Part shown: piece by piece, positions 43,447 to 52,082 of the stretch
Layout: the number at the start of each line of letters is the position of its first letter
How positions within the stretch are numbered: position 1 is the first letter of the stretch
Source: JBGAHD01 sp044226395
GTDB taxonomy: Bacteria; Pseudomonadota; Gammaproteobacteria; Xanthomonadales; Ahniellaceae
Length of the DNA: 64,000 nt
Reading direction: 5' to 3'
Assembly (NCBI GenBank): GCA_044226395.1
Contig: JBGAHD010000005.1
Span: forward strand, 496,001-560,000
Program-made: the position numbers and the translations under genes
The notes under the pieces: generated by a model
Seen by the model: the letters and a program-made list of their open reading frames with translations, nothing else
Databases searched by the model: none
Told to the model about the DNA's origin: nothing

Positions 43447-45009
43447 TCAATCTTCGCTATTGAAAGGCGCGCCCCGCACGGTGTCGTAAACCTGATCAAA
43501 GACGCGCAGGCTATCGAGATTGTTCGGCTCGCCGACGCGAATACGATCGCCGAGCAGCAGCACGCGGCCCTGGGTCGCTTCATAACGCGGCCACTTCGGC
43601 CGATCGCGCGCGTTGGGATCGCTGGTCTTGATGAACTCGCTCCAATAGGCACTCATCGCTGTCGCGAGGTCGCGGTCCGCCGCGGTCCACGCCCACGGCG
43701 ATTGATCGAGATGATCGAACATGTACCACAGCTCGGCGAAATGACTCGCGCCCCAGCCGGCGTGCGGTGAGTCCTTCGGAAACGGCGGGCGACGATCGAA
43801 CACGTAGTAGTACACCGGCGTCTTCGCGCGCGAGGCATGTAGTCTCGCCCACGTGTGCATGTCCCAGGCGAAGCGCAGGTCGCGTTCGAAATCGAGGCGC
43901 GCCTGGCGCGCGTCTTCGTCCGTCGCATGCGGATAGGCCTCAAGCAGCGCGGGTGGCAAGGCGCCGAATCGCTTTTGGATGTCGGTCACGAAGCTCGCCG
44001 CGCGCACATCGTCGACGTCGACCAGCGCCCTCGCCTCCTCCGCGTTGAAGCCGATCAGGATCGGCACGTCATGAATGCGCCGCGTGCGATATGCCTCGTA
44101 CGGCGTGCGCGGCAACACGCGCGGCTCGATCACCGGATGCGAGACGGCATTCGCGGCGGGCGCGAGCAAATCGTCGACCTTCATCGCGCGCAGATCGGCG
44201 ATCGATTTCGCGCCGAGCGCGGTAGCGTAGTCGATACCATCCTGCTCGGCCGCATCGAGCTGATACTGCGGCGCGAGTTGAATTGGCTCGAACAAGCCAC
44301 CGCTTTGCGCGATCGCGCCGTGAAACAAGCCTTCGGCCGCCGGCGAAGCAAGCAAGATGCTCACCGACATCGCGCCCGCCGATTGCCCGGCGATGGTCAC
44401 GCGTCGCGGATCGCCACCGAAGGCCGCGATGTTGCGCACGATCCAACGAAGCGCGGCGATCTGATCCAACACGCCGTAGTTGCCCGAGCCGCCCGCGCCG
44501 GATTCGCGCGTGAGCTCGGGATGCGCGAGAAAGCCCAAGGGCCCCAAACGATAGGCCACGCTCACCACGATCACGCCACGCGCGGCCAAGCGATCGCCCC
44601 AGTACAAGGGCATCGACGCCGAGCCATTGGTATAGCCGCCGCCGTGAATCCACACCAGCACGGGATAGCCGCGCGCGGAACGACGCTTCGGCGCCCAGAC
44701 GTTGAGGTAAAGACAATCCTCGCTCGTCTCTGGCGCAACTTCGCCCGGCATCGACACCCCGCGTTGCGGACACGCCGGCGCGAAGCGTTCCGCGCGCCGA
44801 ACGCCCGACCAGGCGGGCGTCGCGACCGGCTCGCGCCATCGCCGATCGCCCAACGGCGGCGCCGCGAACGGCACGCCGCGATAGACGCGCAAGCCGCCGT
44901 CGTCGACGCCGTCGAGCCAGCCTTGCTCGACCTTCACCGGCTTCGCGAACGCCAAGCCACTCGCGAGCACCCAGACCAAACCCGCGCAAATCCCGCGATA
45001 CCACCGCAT
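43447..45009 (-). CDS. Type-B carboxylesterase, exported
   Basis: 520 residues from the ATG at 45009, which gives a signal peptide (ICAGLVWVLASGLAFA). It has the type-B motifs EDCLYLNVWAP, IHGGGYTNGS (oxyanion hole), nucleophile Ser210 in IAGQSAGAMS and the catalytic His in GASHFAELWYMF, with the Glu probably in NAEEARAL. These enzymes hydrolyse carboxylic esters. Its periplasmic or extracellular location fits the many exported hydrolases of this region. Confidence 0.9.
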   Translation of the reverse strand: MRWYRGICAGLVWVLASGLAFAKPVKVEQGWLDGVDDGGLRVYRGVPFAAPPLGDRRWREPVATPAWSGVRRAERFAPACPQRGVSMPGEVAPETSEDCLYLNVWAPKRRSARGYPVLVWIHGGGYTNGSASMPLYWGDRLAARGVIVVSVAYRLGPLGFLAHPELTRESGAGGSGNYGVLDQIAALRWIVRNIAAFGGDPRRVTIAGQSAGAMSVSILLASPAAEGLFHGAIAQSGGLFEPIQLAPQYQLDAAEQDGIDYATALGAKSIADLRAMKVDDLLAPAANAVSHPVIEPRVLPRTPYEAYRTRRIHDVPILIGFNAEEARALVDVDDVRAASFVTDIQKRFGALPPALLEAYPHATDEDARQARLDFERDLRFAWDMHTWARLHASRAKTPVYYYVFDRRPPFPKDSPHAGWGASHFAELWYMFDHLDQSPWAWTAADRDLATAMSAYWSEFIKTSDPNARDRPKWPRYEATQGRVLLLGDRIRVGEPNNLDSLRVFDQVYDTVRGAPFNSED

Positions 45010-45122
45010 GCTGCACTCCGCTTCGAAAGACCAGAGCGCAGCCTGCGCATCGAACCCCGCGCGGGCCAGACCGCCTCGTCCCGCGACCGTCCAGTTCGTC
45101 ACGAACCCCTGCCGTTCATCCC

Positions 45123-46022
45123 ATGGACGAAGCGAATTCGCCCACGCACACTGCGCGCATGAACGTGATCGCTGGCGATACTCACGACCTGGCGCCCCGC
45201 TGGCCGACCTGGCAAGAAGGGCTGTGCGGCTTCGGCTACTGGCTGGCCTTCGTGCTGGTGCTCGAGCCCGGCAACATCCTGCGCGCGGCGGCCTTGGGCT
45301 ACAGCCTCGATATCACGCATGAGATCACGCGCATGCTCGCCGCGAGCCTGCTTGGCGCGGTGGTCACGCCGATGGTGTTCGCCCTCGTGCGGCGCTACCC
45401 GCTGGCGACACCGGATCTCACGCGCCGCTTGACCCTGCATCTCGCCGGCGCCTTGGGCTTGAGCGCTGGGTTGATCATCGCCTCCTGCCTGCTCGCGGCC
45501 TGGGGCTTCGAAGGCGCGTGGCTGCCCAGCTTGCGCACGTTGCAGCGCGAGTTCGCGGCCAATGGCTTGCTGCTGATGTTCGCGCTCACCGGATTGATCG
45601 CGATCGCGCATGTCATCGTCTCGGGGCAGATCGCGCGCGTGCGGCGCGAGGCGATGCCGTCGCCCGCCACTTCGCCAGAAGACCCCGGGACCGAAGCCGC
45701 ATCCCGAGTACGCATCAAGCATCGCCACCGCGACTACGACATCGACCTCGCGACCATCGACTGGGTGGAATCGCAGGGCAACTACGTCGCCCTGCACGTC
45801 GGCACCGCCGTGCATCTGCTGCGCGAAACGCTCACCGCCTTCGAACGACGCGTCGACGCCGCGCAATTTCTGCGTGTCCACCGACGATTGCTCGTGCGCG
45901 AGGATCGCATCGCCACAATCAAACCCTTGTCGAACGGGGACGCCCAACTCACGCTCACCGATGGCACGGAATTGCGCGCGAGTCGGAGTTTTCGATCGCA
46001 GTGGCGGCGCGAGCGCGCATAG
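45123..46022 (+). CDS. Membrane-anchored LytTR transcription regulator
   Basis: 299 residues. Four membrane segments (about 35-55, 70-90, 105-130 and 145-165) are followed by a LytTR DNA-binding domain at ~195-297 (IDWVESQGNYVALHV, AQFLRVHRRLLVREDRI). There is no receiver domain, so the protein is likely a one-component membrane regulator. It diverges from the carboxylesterase gene over a 113-base gap. Targets are unknown. Confidence 0.85.
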   Translation: MDEANSPTHTARMNVIAGDTHDLAPRWPTWQEGLCGFGYWLAFVLVLEPGNILRAAALGYSLDITHEITRMLAASLLGAVVTPMVFALVRRYPLATPDLTRRLTLHLAGALGLSAGLIIASCLLAAWGFEGAWLPSLRTLQREFAANGLLLMFALTGLIAIAHVIVSGQIARVRREAMPSPATSPEDPGTEAASRVRIKHRHRDYDIDLATIDWVESQGNYVALHVGTAVHLLRETLTAFERRVDAAQFLRVHRRLLVREDRIATIKPLSNGDAQLTLTDGTELRASRSFRSQWRRERA

Positions 46023-46087
46023 GCTTGGCTCGCAAGGTCGCGAGGTGTCGCGCAACGATCCGAACAACGCGTTGGTGAAGATCGGCG

Positions 46088-47290
46088 TTACGACAACGCC
46101 CGCACCGCCGCCACCCGCCGCGCCATCTCAGCCTCGGTATCGATCGACGAGCTGCGCGCGTGCGCGAAGTGTTCGCGCAGATAGCGCGCCGTGGCTTGGG
46201 CTTCCGCGGTGACGGCGTCGCGCGTGGCGGTGTCGGGAGGATCGAGGTAGCCGACTTCGATGTCGCGGCGTGTGGGGTCGAATTCCCAGAAGCCGATAAG
46301 GCGATCGCGCGCGAGCACGGGGCGCAAGGCGGCGTGGCGGGCTTCGCCCAAGGGCGGTGATGCGGCTTCGGCTGCAAGCGGCAGGCGTCGCGCGTGATGG
46401 CGTGGGTCGATCCAGTCGGCGAGGCCTTGGCCGAAGCTCAGCAAATTGTCGTCGAAGGGCAGCAGGGCGACGAAAGACTCGAGATCGCGACGCCAGCCGG
46501 TGCGGACGATGACGGGGTCGCCGAGATAGGCGATGCCGTCGATGTCGTAGCGGTTCAGGCCCACGGCGTCGACGGCGGGCGCGGCGTCGTTCGGCGCGAG
46601 ACCGCTCCAGGCGATGAACGCTTCAAGCGTGGCCAAGCCCGCCCAGGCGAAGAAGCGCGTGGCGAGTTCGCGCGCGAGCGCGCCCACCGGAATGCGGCCA
46701 ATGGGCGCGGCGAGCGACCACGCGAACAGCTCGTGATCGAGCCGACCATCGCGCGGTCGGCGCGCGATGCAGCCATCGCATTCGAGCAGGCGCAGCACGT
46801 GCGGCAGCGGCGTGGCCAGGCCGAGTCGGCGGCCGGCGTCGCCGAGCGGGCGCAAGGTGCCCGGGGGCAGCGCGCGGCGCAGTTCATCGGTCGAGGTCGG
46901 GCCGTCGCGTTCGAGCGTGGTCAGCACGGCGCGCGCGACCGATTCGATTTCGACCGCGGGCACGGGCACGCGCGCGAGTTCGCGCAGCCAGCGCGCGCGA
47001 CCGAGGTGACTGGCCGCGCCGAGCATCACCGCGCGATCTTCGCTCAAGCCAAGATGCAGACAGCCGCGCACGCTCGGGCCGACCGTGAGTTCACCTTGCG
47101 CGACGGCCAGATGCAGGGCTTCGGGTTGCAGGCCACGCGCGCGGGCGCGCAGGGCCAGATAGACATCGACGCCGCGATGAGCGCGATGCAGACCCGTGTG
47201 TCGATGCAAGTCGACGAAGGTCCGCGCGCGCGCGGGAAATTGCGTGGCCACGCGCACGCGGCGCAGCGCGCGCTGATCCATCGATGGCAT
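46088..47290 (-). CDS. Winged-helix DNA-binding (YcaQ/AlkX-like) protein
   Basis: 400 residues. It starts with QRALRRVRVATQF and has the PF06224-type arrangement of three winged helices with LEAFIAWSGLAP and the HAARRPVLARDRLIGFWEFD-like part late in the protein. Family members include DNA glycosylases (AlkZ/YcaQ) that unhook crosslinks. Here the usual catalytic QxQ or QxD motif is not evident, so the enzymatic role is uncertain. Confidence 0.75.
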   Translation of the reverse strand: MPSMDQRALRRVRVATQFPARARTFVDLHRHTGLHRAHRGVDVYLALRARARGLQPEALHLAVAQGELTVGPSVRGCLHLGLSEDRAVMLGAASHLGRARWLRELARVPVPAVEIESVARAVLTTLERDGPTSTDELRRALPPGTLRPLGDAGRRLGLATPLPHVLRLLECDGCIARRPRDGRLDHELFAWSLAAPIGRIPVGALARELATRFFAWAGLATLEAFIAWSGLAPNDAAPAVDAVGLNRYDIDGIAYLGDPVIVRTGWRRDLESFVALLPFDDNLLSFGQGLADWIDPRHHARRLPLAAEAASPPLGEARHAALRPVLARDRLIGFWEFDPTRRDIEVGYLDPPDTATRDAVTAEAQATARYLREHFAHARSSSIDTEAEMARRVAAVRALS

Positions 47291-47434
47291 AGGTCGACCT
47301 GCGCTCCCGTGACGCGCGCGCGCCGATCCATGATCGTTCGCGCGTCAATTCCAGCGCGCAAGCGTAACGCGCGACGCCAGGCCCAGCCGTGACCGAAAGT
47401 GCGCATCGGCGTTTGAATTCGCCTTGCGGCGAGA

Positions 47435-48667
47435 TCAGCGTCGCTTGGCCTCGTCCTTGGCGGCCGCGCGGCACGCGGGAAGACGTTCGCAACTTCTGCG
47501 CCATGTCGCGCGGATCGTCTCGATCGCAGTCGACGTCATGACCGGCGAGGTTTGTTGCTTGCTCACGCGCACGGGATCGAGCGGCGCCGGCTCGCCGGGC
47601 GCGAGCACGCGCATGTCATGCAAGGACACCCACAGTCCGAAATAGCCCGTGCCTTCGACCGCCCAACCGACGGTCTTGATCGGCAGCGCTTGGTCGGTGG
47701 GCATGGGCGTGTCGAACAGTCCCTCGTCGCTGGCGCAGCGGAACAGCGCCTGCAGATCGATGGTGTAGCGGCGCTCGTCGCCGCGACCGCGCAACGGTTG
47801 CAGGTCTTCGAGCGCGGGGCAATGCAAACCGATTTCTCCCGCGTTGAAAAAGGCGATGTTCGCGCCGGGATACAAACCGGAATCACGCATCGGCCAATTC
47901 CAGCGCCGACTGAGGCCCGCGTTCCAGCGCGCGCTCCACGTGATGCCATTCCACAGCAGATTGACGAAGATCATGCGCGGCTGACCTTGCCACTCCGTCG
48001 CCACCCACACGTAGTGCAGCCACATGCCCTTGTGACCGCGCGCCTCGCCGGGCGCGGGATCGCGCACTTGCACGTAGTCCCACACGCGATCGACAAAGCT
48101 CAGCACGTGCGGCCGCGCCGGATCATTGAGCGCGCCGATGGGACCGCCATTGCCGTGATCGTCATCGATCACCAGCGACAGGAATGGAATAGCGTACTGC
48201 CCCAGCGGCCGATGCGGATTGGGGTACAGATGATTGAGCACCAAGTGCGCGCGCTTGAAGTCCTCGCCCGGCTGCGATTGCGACAACGCGGTGAAGCCCA
48301 TGATGCCCTCGCCCGGATTGGCGCGCGGCAACGATTGGCCGGGCGGGCCGGAGCCGGAGGTGTCGATCTCCCACGGCTCGTTATTCATCTGCAGCATCCA
48401 GTAACGGCCATCGGCGCCGACATTCTGGCTGAAGTAGTTCGACGCGGCGAAGACGCTGCGCGTGGTCGGGCACTGCGAGTTGATCACGAGTGGATCGGGC
48501 GTGGGATACAGACACGGTCCGAACGACAGCGGCAACTCGGCCGTGCCGCGCCGTGGATCGTCGTAGTCCGTGCGAATGGGCGCGCGCACGAAACCTTGAT
48601 CGAAGAAATAGTCGGCGCGCGCGGCACCCGCGAGCGCGAGAAGGGCTAGGCCAAGCCAAGGCTTCAT
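47435..48667 (-). CDS. Exported protein of unknown function
   Basis: 410 residues from the ATG at 48667 (signal peptide LGLALLALAGAARA). The mature part is rich in Trp, Tyr and Pro (YFFDQGFVRAPIRTDYDD, MWLHYVWVATEWQG, WNGITWSARWNAGLSRRWNWP), suggesting a secreted, possibly carbohydrate-binding protein. I do not recognise a family. Its N-terminus faces the divergent small-protein pair. Confidence 0.65.
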   Translation of the reverse strand: MKPWLGLALLALAGAARADYFFDQGFVRAPIRTDYDDPRRGTAELPLSFGPCLYPTPDPLVINSQCPTTRSVFAASNYFSQNVGADGRYWMLQMNNEPWEIDTSGSGPPGQSLPRANPGEGIMGFTALSQSQPGEDFKRAHLVLNHLYPNPHRPLGQYAIPFLSLVIDDDHGNGGPIGALNDPARPHVLSFVDRVWDYVQVRDPAPGEARGHKGMWLHYVWVATEWQGQPRMIFVNLLWNGITWSARWNAGLSRRWNWPMRDSGLYPGANIAFFNAGEIGLHCPALEDLQPLRGRGDERRYTIDLQALFRCASDEGLFDTPMPTDQALPIKTVGWAVEGTGYFGLWVSLHDMRVLAPGEPAPLDPVRVSKQQTSPVMTSTAIETIRATWRRSCERLPACRAAAKDEAKRR

Positions 48668-48862
48668 GGTGGCACCACGCTGTGTTTCTTCGTTGTAGTT
48701 ATTGGCGACGCTGAGCGTCGTCCGCGGCAAACCTCCGCCGCACTCCGATGGGGACCACTATACGGAAATTCACGCGCGCAACGTGAATACGCGTGATTTG
48801 TCGAAATTGCGCGAATGCGCGCGCCACGTGGATTCCGCTTGCGCAAGGCGCGCGGCGCTTTC

Positions 48863-48882
48863 TACGATGTTCATCGTATATT
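48863..48882 (+). promoter_or_regulatory. Palindromic operator overlapping a -10 box
   Basis: TACGATGTTCATCGTA at 48863-48878 is a perfect inverted repeat (7-bp arms) and runs into TATATT (48877-48882), about 27 bases before the ATG at 48909. It looks like a repressor site over the promoter of the small-protein pair; the regulator is unknown. Confidence 0.5.
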
Positions 48883-48908
48883 ACCCACGGGCCCGACAGG
48901 AGGCCGCC

Positions 48909-49154
48909 ATGTCACCGAAATCCCGAGTGCTTGCCTTGAACACACTCTTGCTGGGCGCCGCCACGATGCTGATCGGCGTGGCGCAAGCAAGCCCCGCCGA
49001 CGATGCCGTGCGCGGCGCGGTGCTGCCCACGACGCTCATCGGCGCCGTCGACGACGGCACGATCGCAGACGTAGTCGACGCGCAGGCCGCGACCGAGGAA
49101 CTGCCGGTGATCGCGGAAGCGGACGAGGCCACGCGCGAGCACCCCACGAAGTAG
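48909..49154 (+). CDS. Small exported protein
   Basis: 81 residues. A hydrophobic segment (LNTLLLGAATMLIGVAQASP) acts as a signal peptide with cleavage near AQA, and a short acidic mature part follows. The stretch around AQASP and the following Asp/Ala-rich region resemble the membrane segment and tail of the next gene's product. AGGAGG lies 7 bases upstream. Confidence 0.6.
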   Translation: MSPKSRVLALNTLLLGAATMLIGVAQASPADDAVRGAVLPTTLIGAVDDGTIADVVDAQAATEELPVIAEADEATREHPTK

Positions 49155-49160
49155 TCGAAA

Positions 49161-49188
49161 GGGCGGCGTCCGTTCCCGGGCGCCGCCC
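49161..49188 (+). terminator. Hairpin between the two small-protein genes
   Basis: An 8-bp GC stem (GGGCGGCG / CGCCGCCC) ends one base before the AGGAG of the next gene. It may stabilise or attenuate the transcript. Confidence 0.4.
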
Positions 49189-49200
49189 AGGAGCATGCGC

Positions 49201-49680
49201 ATGACTGAGTTTCTGCCCCGCATCGCGCGGCCTTGCCCGCTGCGCGCGAACGAACGACCCGCGCCGGGCAGCGAATGCACGCGCTGCGCGCGGCGCGTGC
49301 ATGATCTCGATACGATGAGCGTGGTCGAACGACAAGCGTTTCTCGCGGGCTGTCAGGCTTCGGTCTGCGTGGCCTACACGCGGCGCGTGGCGCGAAGCGC
49401 GTTGGGGCTTGGTGTGCTTGCGGCGATGTCGGCGGGCATGGCGCAAGCGAGCCCCGTGCTGCAGGACGCGGAAGCGCTGACGATCGAACTCGAAATCGTC
49501 GGAGGCACTGGCGAAGATCCAAGCGCCGATCTGATCGATGCCCAGGAAGAAGCTGACTATCGCGCCCTCGCGGGCTTGCCGACTCTCGACGACGCGTCGA
49601 CGCCATCGACTTCAATAACCGACGAAGTCACCGCGCCTTCGCCCATCGATCCACGTTCGTCTACGCGCAAGCGCGATTGA
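49201..49680 (+). CDS. Cysteine-motif membrane protein
   Basis: 159 residues from the ATG at 49201 (AGGAG 7 bases upstream; an ATG 6 bases earlier is less well spaced). The N-terminal ~60 residues carry CPL, ECTRCARRVHDL and GCQASVCVAY. This pattern recalls the short C-rich 'CxxCxxxVxDL' domain found before membrane segments in many proteobacterial proteins, possibly metal-binding. One membrane segment (ALGLGVLAAMSAGMAQASP) and an acidic, disordered tail follow. It is the second gene of the palindrome-controlled pair. Confidence 0.6.
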   Translation: MTEFLPRIARPCPLRANERPAPGSECTRCARRVHDLDTMSVVERQAFLAGCQASVCVAYTRRVARSALGLGVLAAMSAGMAQASPVLQDAEALTIELEIVGGTGEDPSADLIDAQEEADYRALAGLPTLDDASTPSTSITDEVTAPSPIDPRSSTRKRD

Positions 49681-49699
49681 TCACTTCGCGCGCATCGAC

Positions 49700-51166
49700 T
49701 CATTCGGTCGATGCGCGCGCGATCACCGCGCGCGAACGGTCACGCAGCGCTCCGGCCGCTTCCAATTTCAACTCGCGCAGAACACTCATGCCCGGCAACA
49801 AGCGCGACGGATCGCCATCCCCCGTGACCAAGGCGATGTGCCCACTGTCGAAGCCGTCGAGCGCCGCGTCATAGCTGCGCCAGCGACCGTCGATCCACGC
49901 CTGCGCCCAGACGTGGGGCACGAACACCGCGCGTCGACCATGAAACTGATCCGAATACACCATGCCCGCCGCGACGCGCGCCGGAATGCCTTGTGCGCGC
50001 GCGAGCGCCACGAGCAGCACCGCGTACTCCGTGCAGTCACCACTGCGACGACGCGCGGCTTCCAATGCCGACGCATAGCCGACGAATGCGACCTGACCCG
50101 TCATGTGCGTCGCGACGAAGCGCGTGAGCTTGTCCATGCGCAAGCGCGGGTCGCGCGCGGTGCCCGCGGCGCGACGCGCCATGGCGCGCAGTTCGGGATG
50201 GCCGCTCTGAATCCAGGCGTTCGGTCGACGCAGCGCTTCCAAGGTCTCGGCATCAGGCGCGGCTTCGTCGCCACAGTCCGCGCACACTTCGACGCGCCAG
50301 CGATCGCCCACGCGTTGCGCGTGCTGTTCGCCTGTCGTGACGAATGGGCTCTCGTCCGACGTCGCGCGAAACTCATACCGGATCGCGCCAGCGAGCGCTG
50401 GCTTCGACATGCGATTGGGCGAACGCAGCCACGCCGTGGCTAAGTGATCGAGCGGCACCGACGGCGCGGTGGCGCAAGCGCGATCGCAGGTCACCAGGTC
50501 GATGGCGAAGCCAGCCAGACGCAAGCTGGCGCGACGCACGTCGCCCGCGTCGTCGAGCCATTGCGTGCTTTCGCGCCACTGATCGCCCTCGCGTTCGCGG
50601 CGATGCACCTCGGTGACGCGCACCTCGCCCCTGGGCGTGGCGAGCGTCGAGACACTCACGGCCTCGACTTCGGTCTCGACCGCGACGGCATCGGCGGCGC
50701 TGAACCCGCGAAAGCGCGCGACCGCGCCCGGCCGCCCGAGCACGCGCGCGATCGCGGCGCGCTGCGCTTCGGGAAAAAGCACGTCGTTCGGCATCGTTGA
50801 CTGCTGCCGTTGCTCGACACCGTCATTGGCGCGCCGCACGCGCAGCTGGCCGTTCTCGATGTCGCCTTGCACGACCGTCTCGGCCACGCCAGCGCGCGTG
50901 CGCGCCGTGAATCCCAGCGGTCGCCCACTCGCGTCCTCGCGATAGCTCACGTCAACGAGTAAGGGCTCGACGCGCGCGCCACGGCGCAACGACAGCCGCA
51001 ACATCTCGCGATGTCGCACTTCACCGCGCGTCACCGTGCGCTCGCCTACGGACTGACCGACCTTGACGCCATCGACCAGCACCGCGCGCCATTGCCGCGT
51101 GTCGTCGCGCGCCCAAGTCGAGCACGACAGCATGAGCAAACCCCAGGCGACGAAAGGCGCGCGCAT
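49700..51166 (-). CDS. Exported transglutaminase-like protein
   Basis: 488 residues with a signal peptide (GLLMLSCSTWA). The C-terminal transglutaminase-like domain has the triad Cys378 (RRRSGDCTEYAVLL), His418 (FVPHVWAQAW) and Asp433 (RSYDAALDG). The N-terminal ~270 residues are a beta-rich domain. Such proteins are thiol proteases or amidases in the periplasm. It converges tightly on the preceding plus-strand gene. Confidence 0.8.
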   Translation of the reverse strand: MRAPFVAWGLLMLSCSTWARDDTRQWRAVLVDGVKVGQSVGERTVTRGEVRHREMLRLSLRRGARVEPLLVDVSYREDASGRPLGFTARTRAGVAETVVQGDIENGQLRVRRANDGVEQRQQSTMPNDVLFPEAQRAAIARVLGRPGAVARFRGFSAADAVAVETEVEAVSVSTLATPRGEVRVTEVHRREREGDQWRESTQWLDDAGDVRRASLRLAGFAIDLVTCDRACATAPSVPLDHLATAWLRSPNRMSKPALAGAIRYEFRATSDESPFVTTGEQHAQRVGDRWRVEVCADCGDEAAPDAETLEALRRPNAWIQSGHPELRAMARRAAGTARDPRLRMDKLTRFVATHMTGQVAFVGYASALEAARRRSGDCTEYAVLLVALARAQGIPARVAAGMVYSDQFHGRRAVFVPHVWAQAWIDGRWRSYDAALDGFDSGHIALVTGDGDPSRLLPGMSVLRELKLEAAGALRDRSRAVIARASTE

Positions 51167-51220
51167 GCGCCATTGTCACGCCGCGACCGCGCGCGGTGGC
51201 CGCGAAAATTGCGTGTCCGC

Positions 51221-51955
51221 TCAGTCGACGCGGCGCAGCGTCACCACCAGCACATCGCGATACGCGGGCAAGGCGGGATCGACCGGCGTCACCGGCGTGA
51301 CGCCGTGATACAGACGATGATCGTCGACCAAGGCCGTGTCGAAGGCATGCGTCAGCGTGAAGCTGCCCAGTTCGCGACCGCCCTCGTCATGAATCGTGGT
51401 CGTGCCCGAGGCGATATTGGTGCGTGCGACCATCATCACCAGTACCCAGTCCACGCCATCGCGATGCACGCCTTCGGGCGTGGGCAGGCCGGCCAGGTCG
51501 ACGCGCGCCTCGATGCGGAACTGATGTACTTCGATATGCCAACGTTTCACTTCGGGCGAGAGCGCGCCGAAGAAGGCGCGCGCGAAGTGCAACACCGCGA
51601 CCAGGCTCGCGCCCGCGCCGATGGCGTCGTCGATCGGCGCGAACCAGCGCGCCACGCCGCCGTTCAAGCGGTTGTAGTCCAGGCTTTGATAGTGCGCCTC
51701 GTGCGGCGCGCGCGTGATCTCGCCCGTGGCGGGCGCGTCGTACACGGCGTAGCGGCGACGGCGATAGCGGCCTTGATCGCCCATGTAGTCATCGAGCGGC
51801 AGATCGTTCCAGCTCGCCGCGAAGGCGGGCCAGTCAGCAAGATCGCGCCATTGCTCGAGCAGGCGTTGCATGCGCGCGGCCGGCACTTGCGCGAAGCCTT
51901 CGCGCGCCACGGCTTCGCGCAGCACTTCGGAAATCACCGGCACGGTCGCCGTCAT
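51221..51955 (-). CDS. 2-oxoglutarate/Fe(II) dioxygenase family protein
   Basis: 244 residues from the ATG at 51955 (GGAGC upstream). The iron ligands are visible as His164-x-Asp166 in EGVHRDGVDW and His217 in RLYHGVTPV; the 2OG-binding Arg is probably the Arg after the last strand (YRDVLVVTLRRVD). This is the family that includes bacterial amino-acid hydroxylases such as isoleucine dioxygenase. The substrate is unknown. The gene is not in an obvious operon. Confidence 0.8.
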   Translation of the reverse strand: MTATVPVISEVLREAVAREGFAQVPAARMQRLLEQWRDLADWPAFAASWNDLPLDDYMGDQGRYRRRRYAVYDAPATGEITRAPHEAHYQSLDYNRLNGGVARWFAPIDDAIGAGASLVAVLHFARAFFGALSPEVKRWHIEVHQFRIEARVDLAGLPTPEGVHRDGVDWVLVMMVARTNIASGTTTIHDEGGRELGSFTLTHAFDTALVDDHRLYHGVTPVTPVDPALPAYRDVLVVTLRRVD

Positions 51956-52082
51956 CGCTTGCTCCGGCACCCGCGTTGGCGCCCTGCCCGCCCAGGCCCG
52001 CGCGCGCGAGCCGCGATCGCCGCGCGATCGCGCCTTCACTCTAGCGCAAGCGCGCGCCCGTGGCGCGGGCGCGCCGAGCGAC

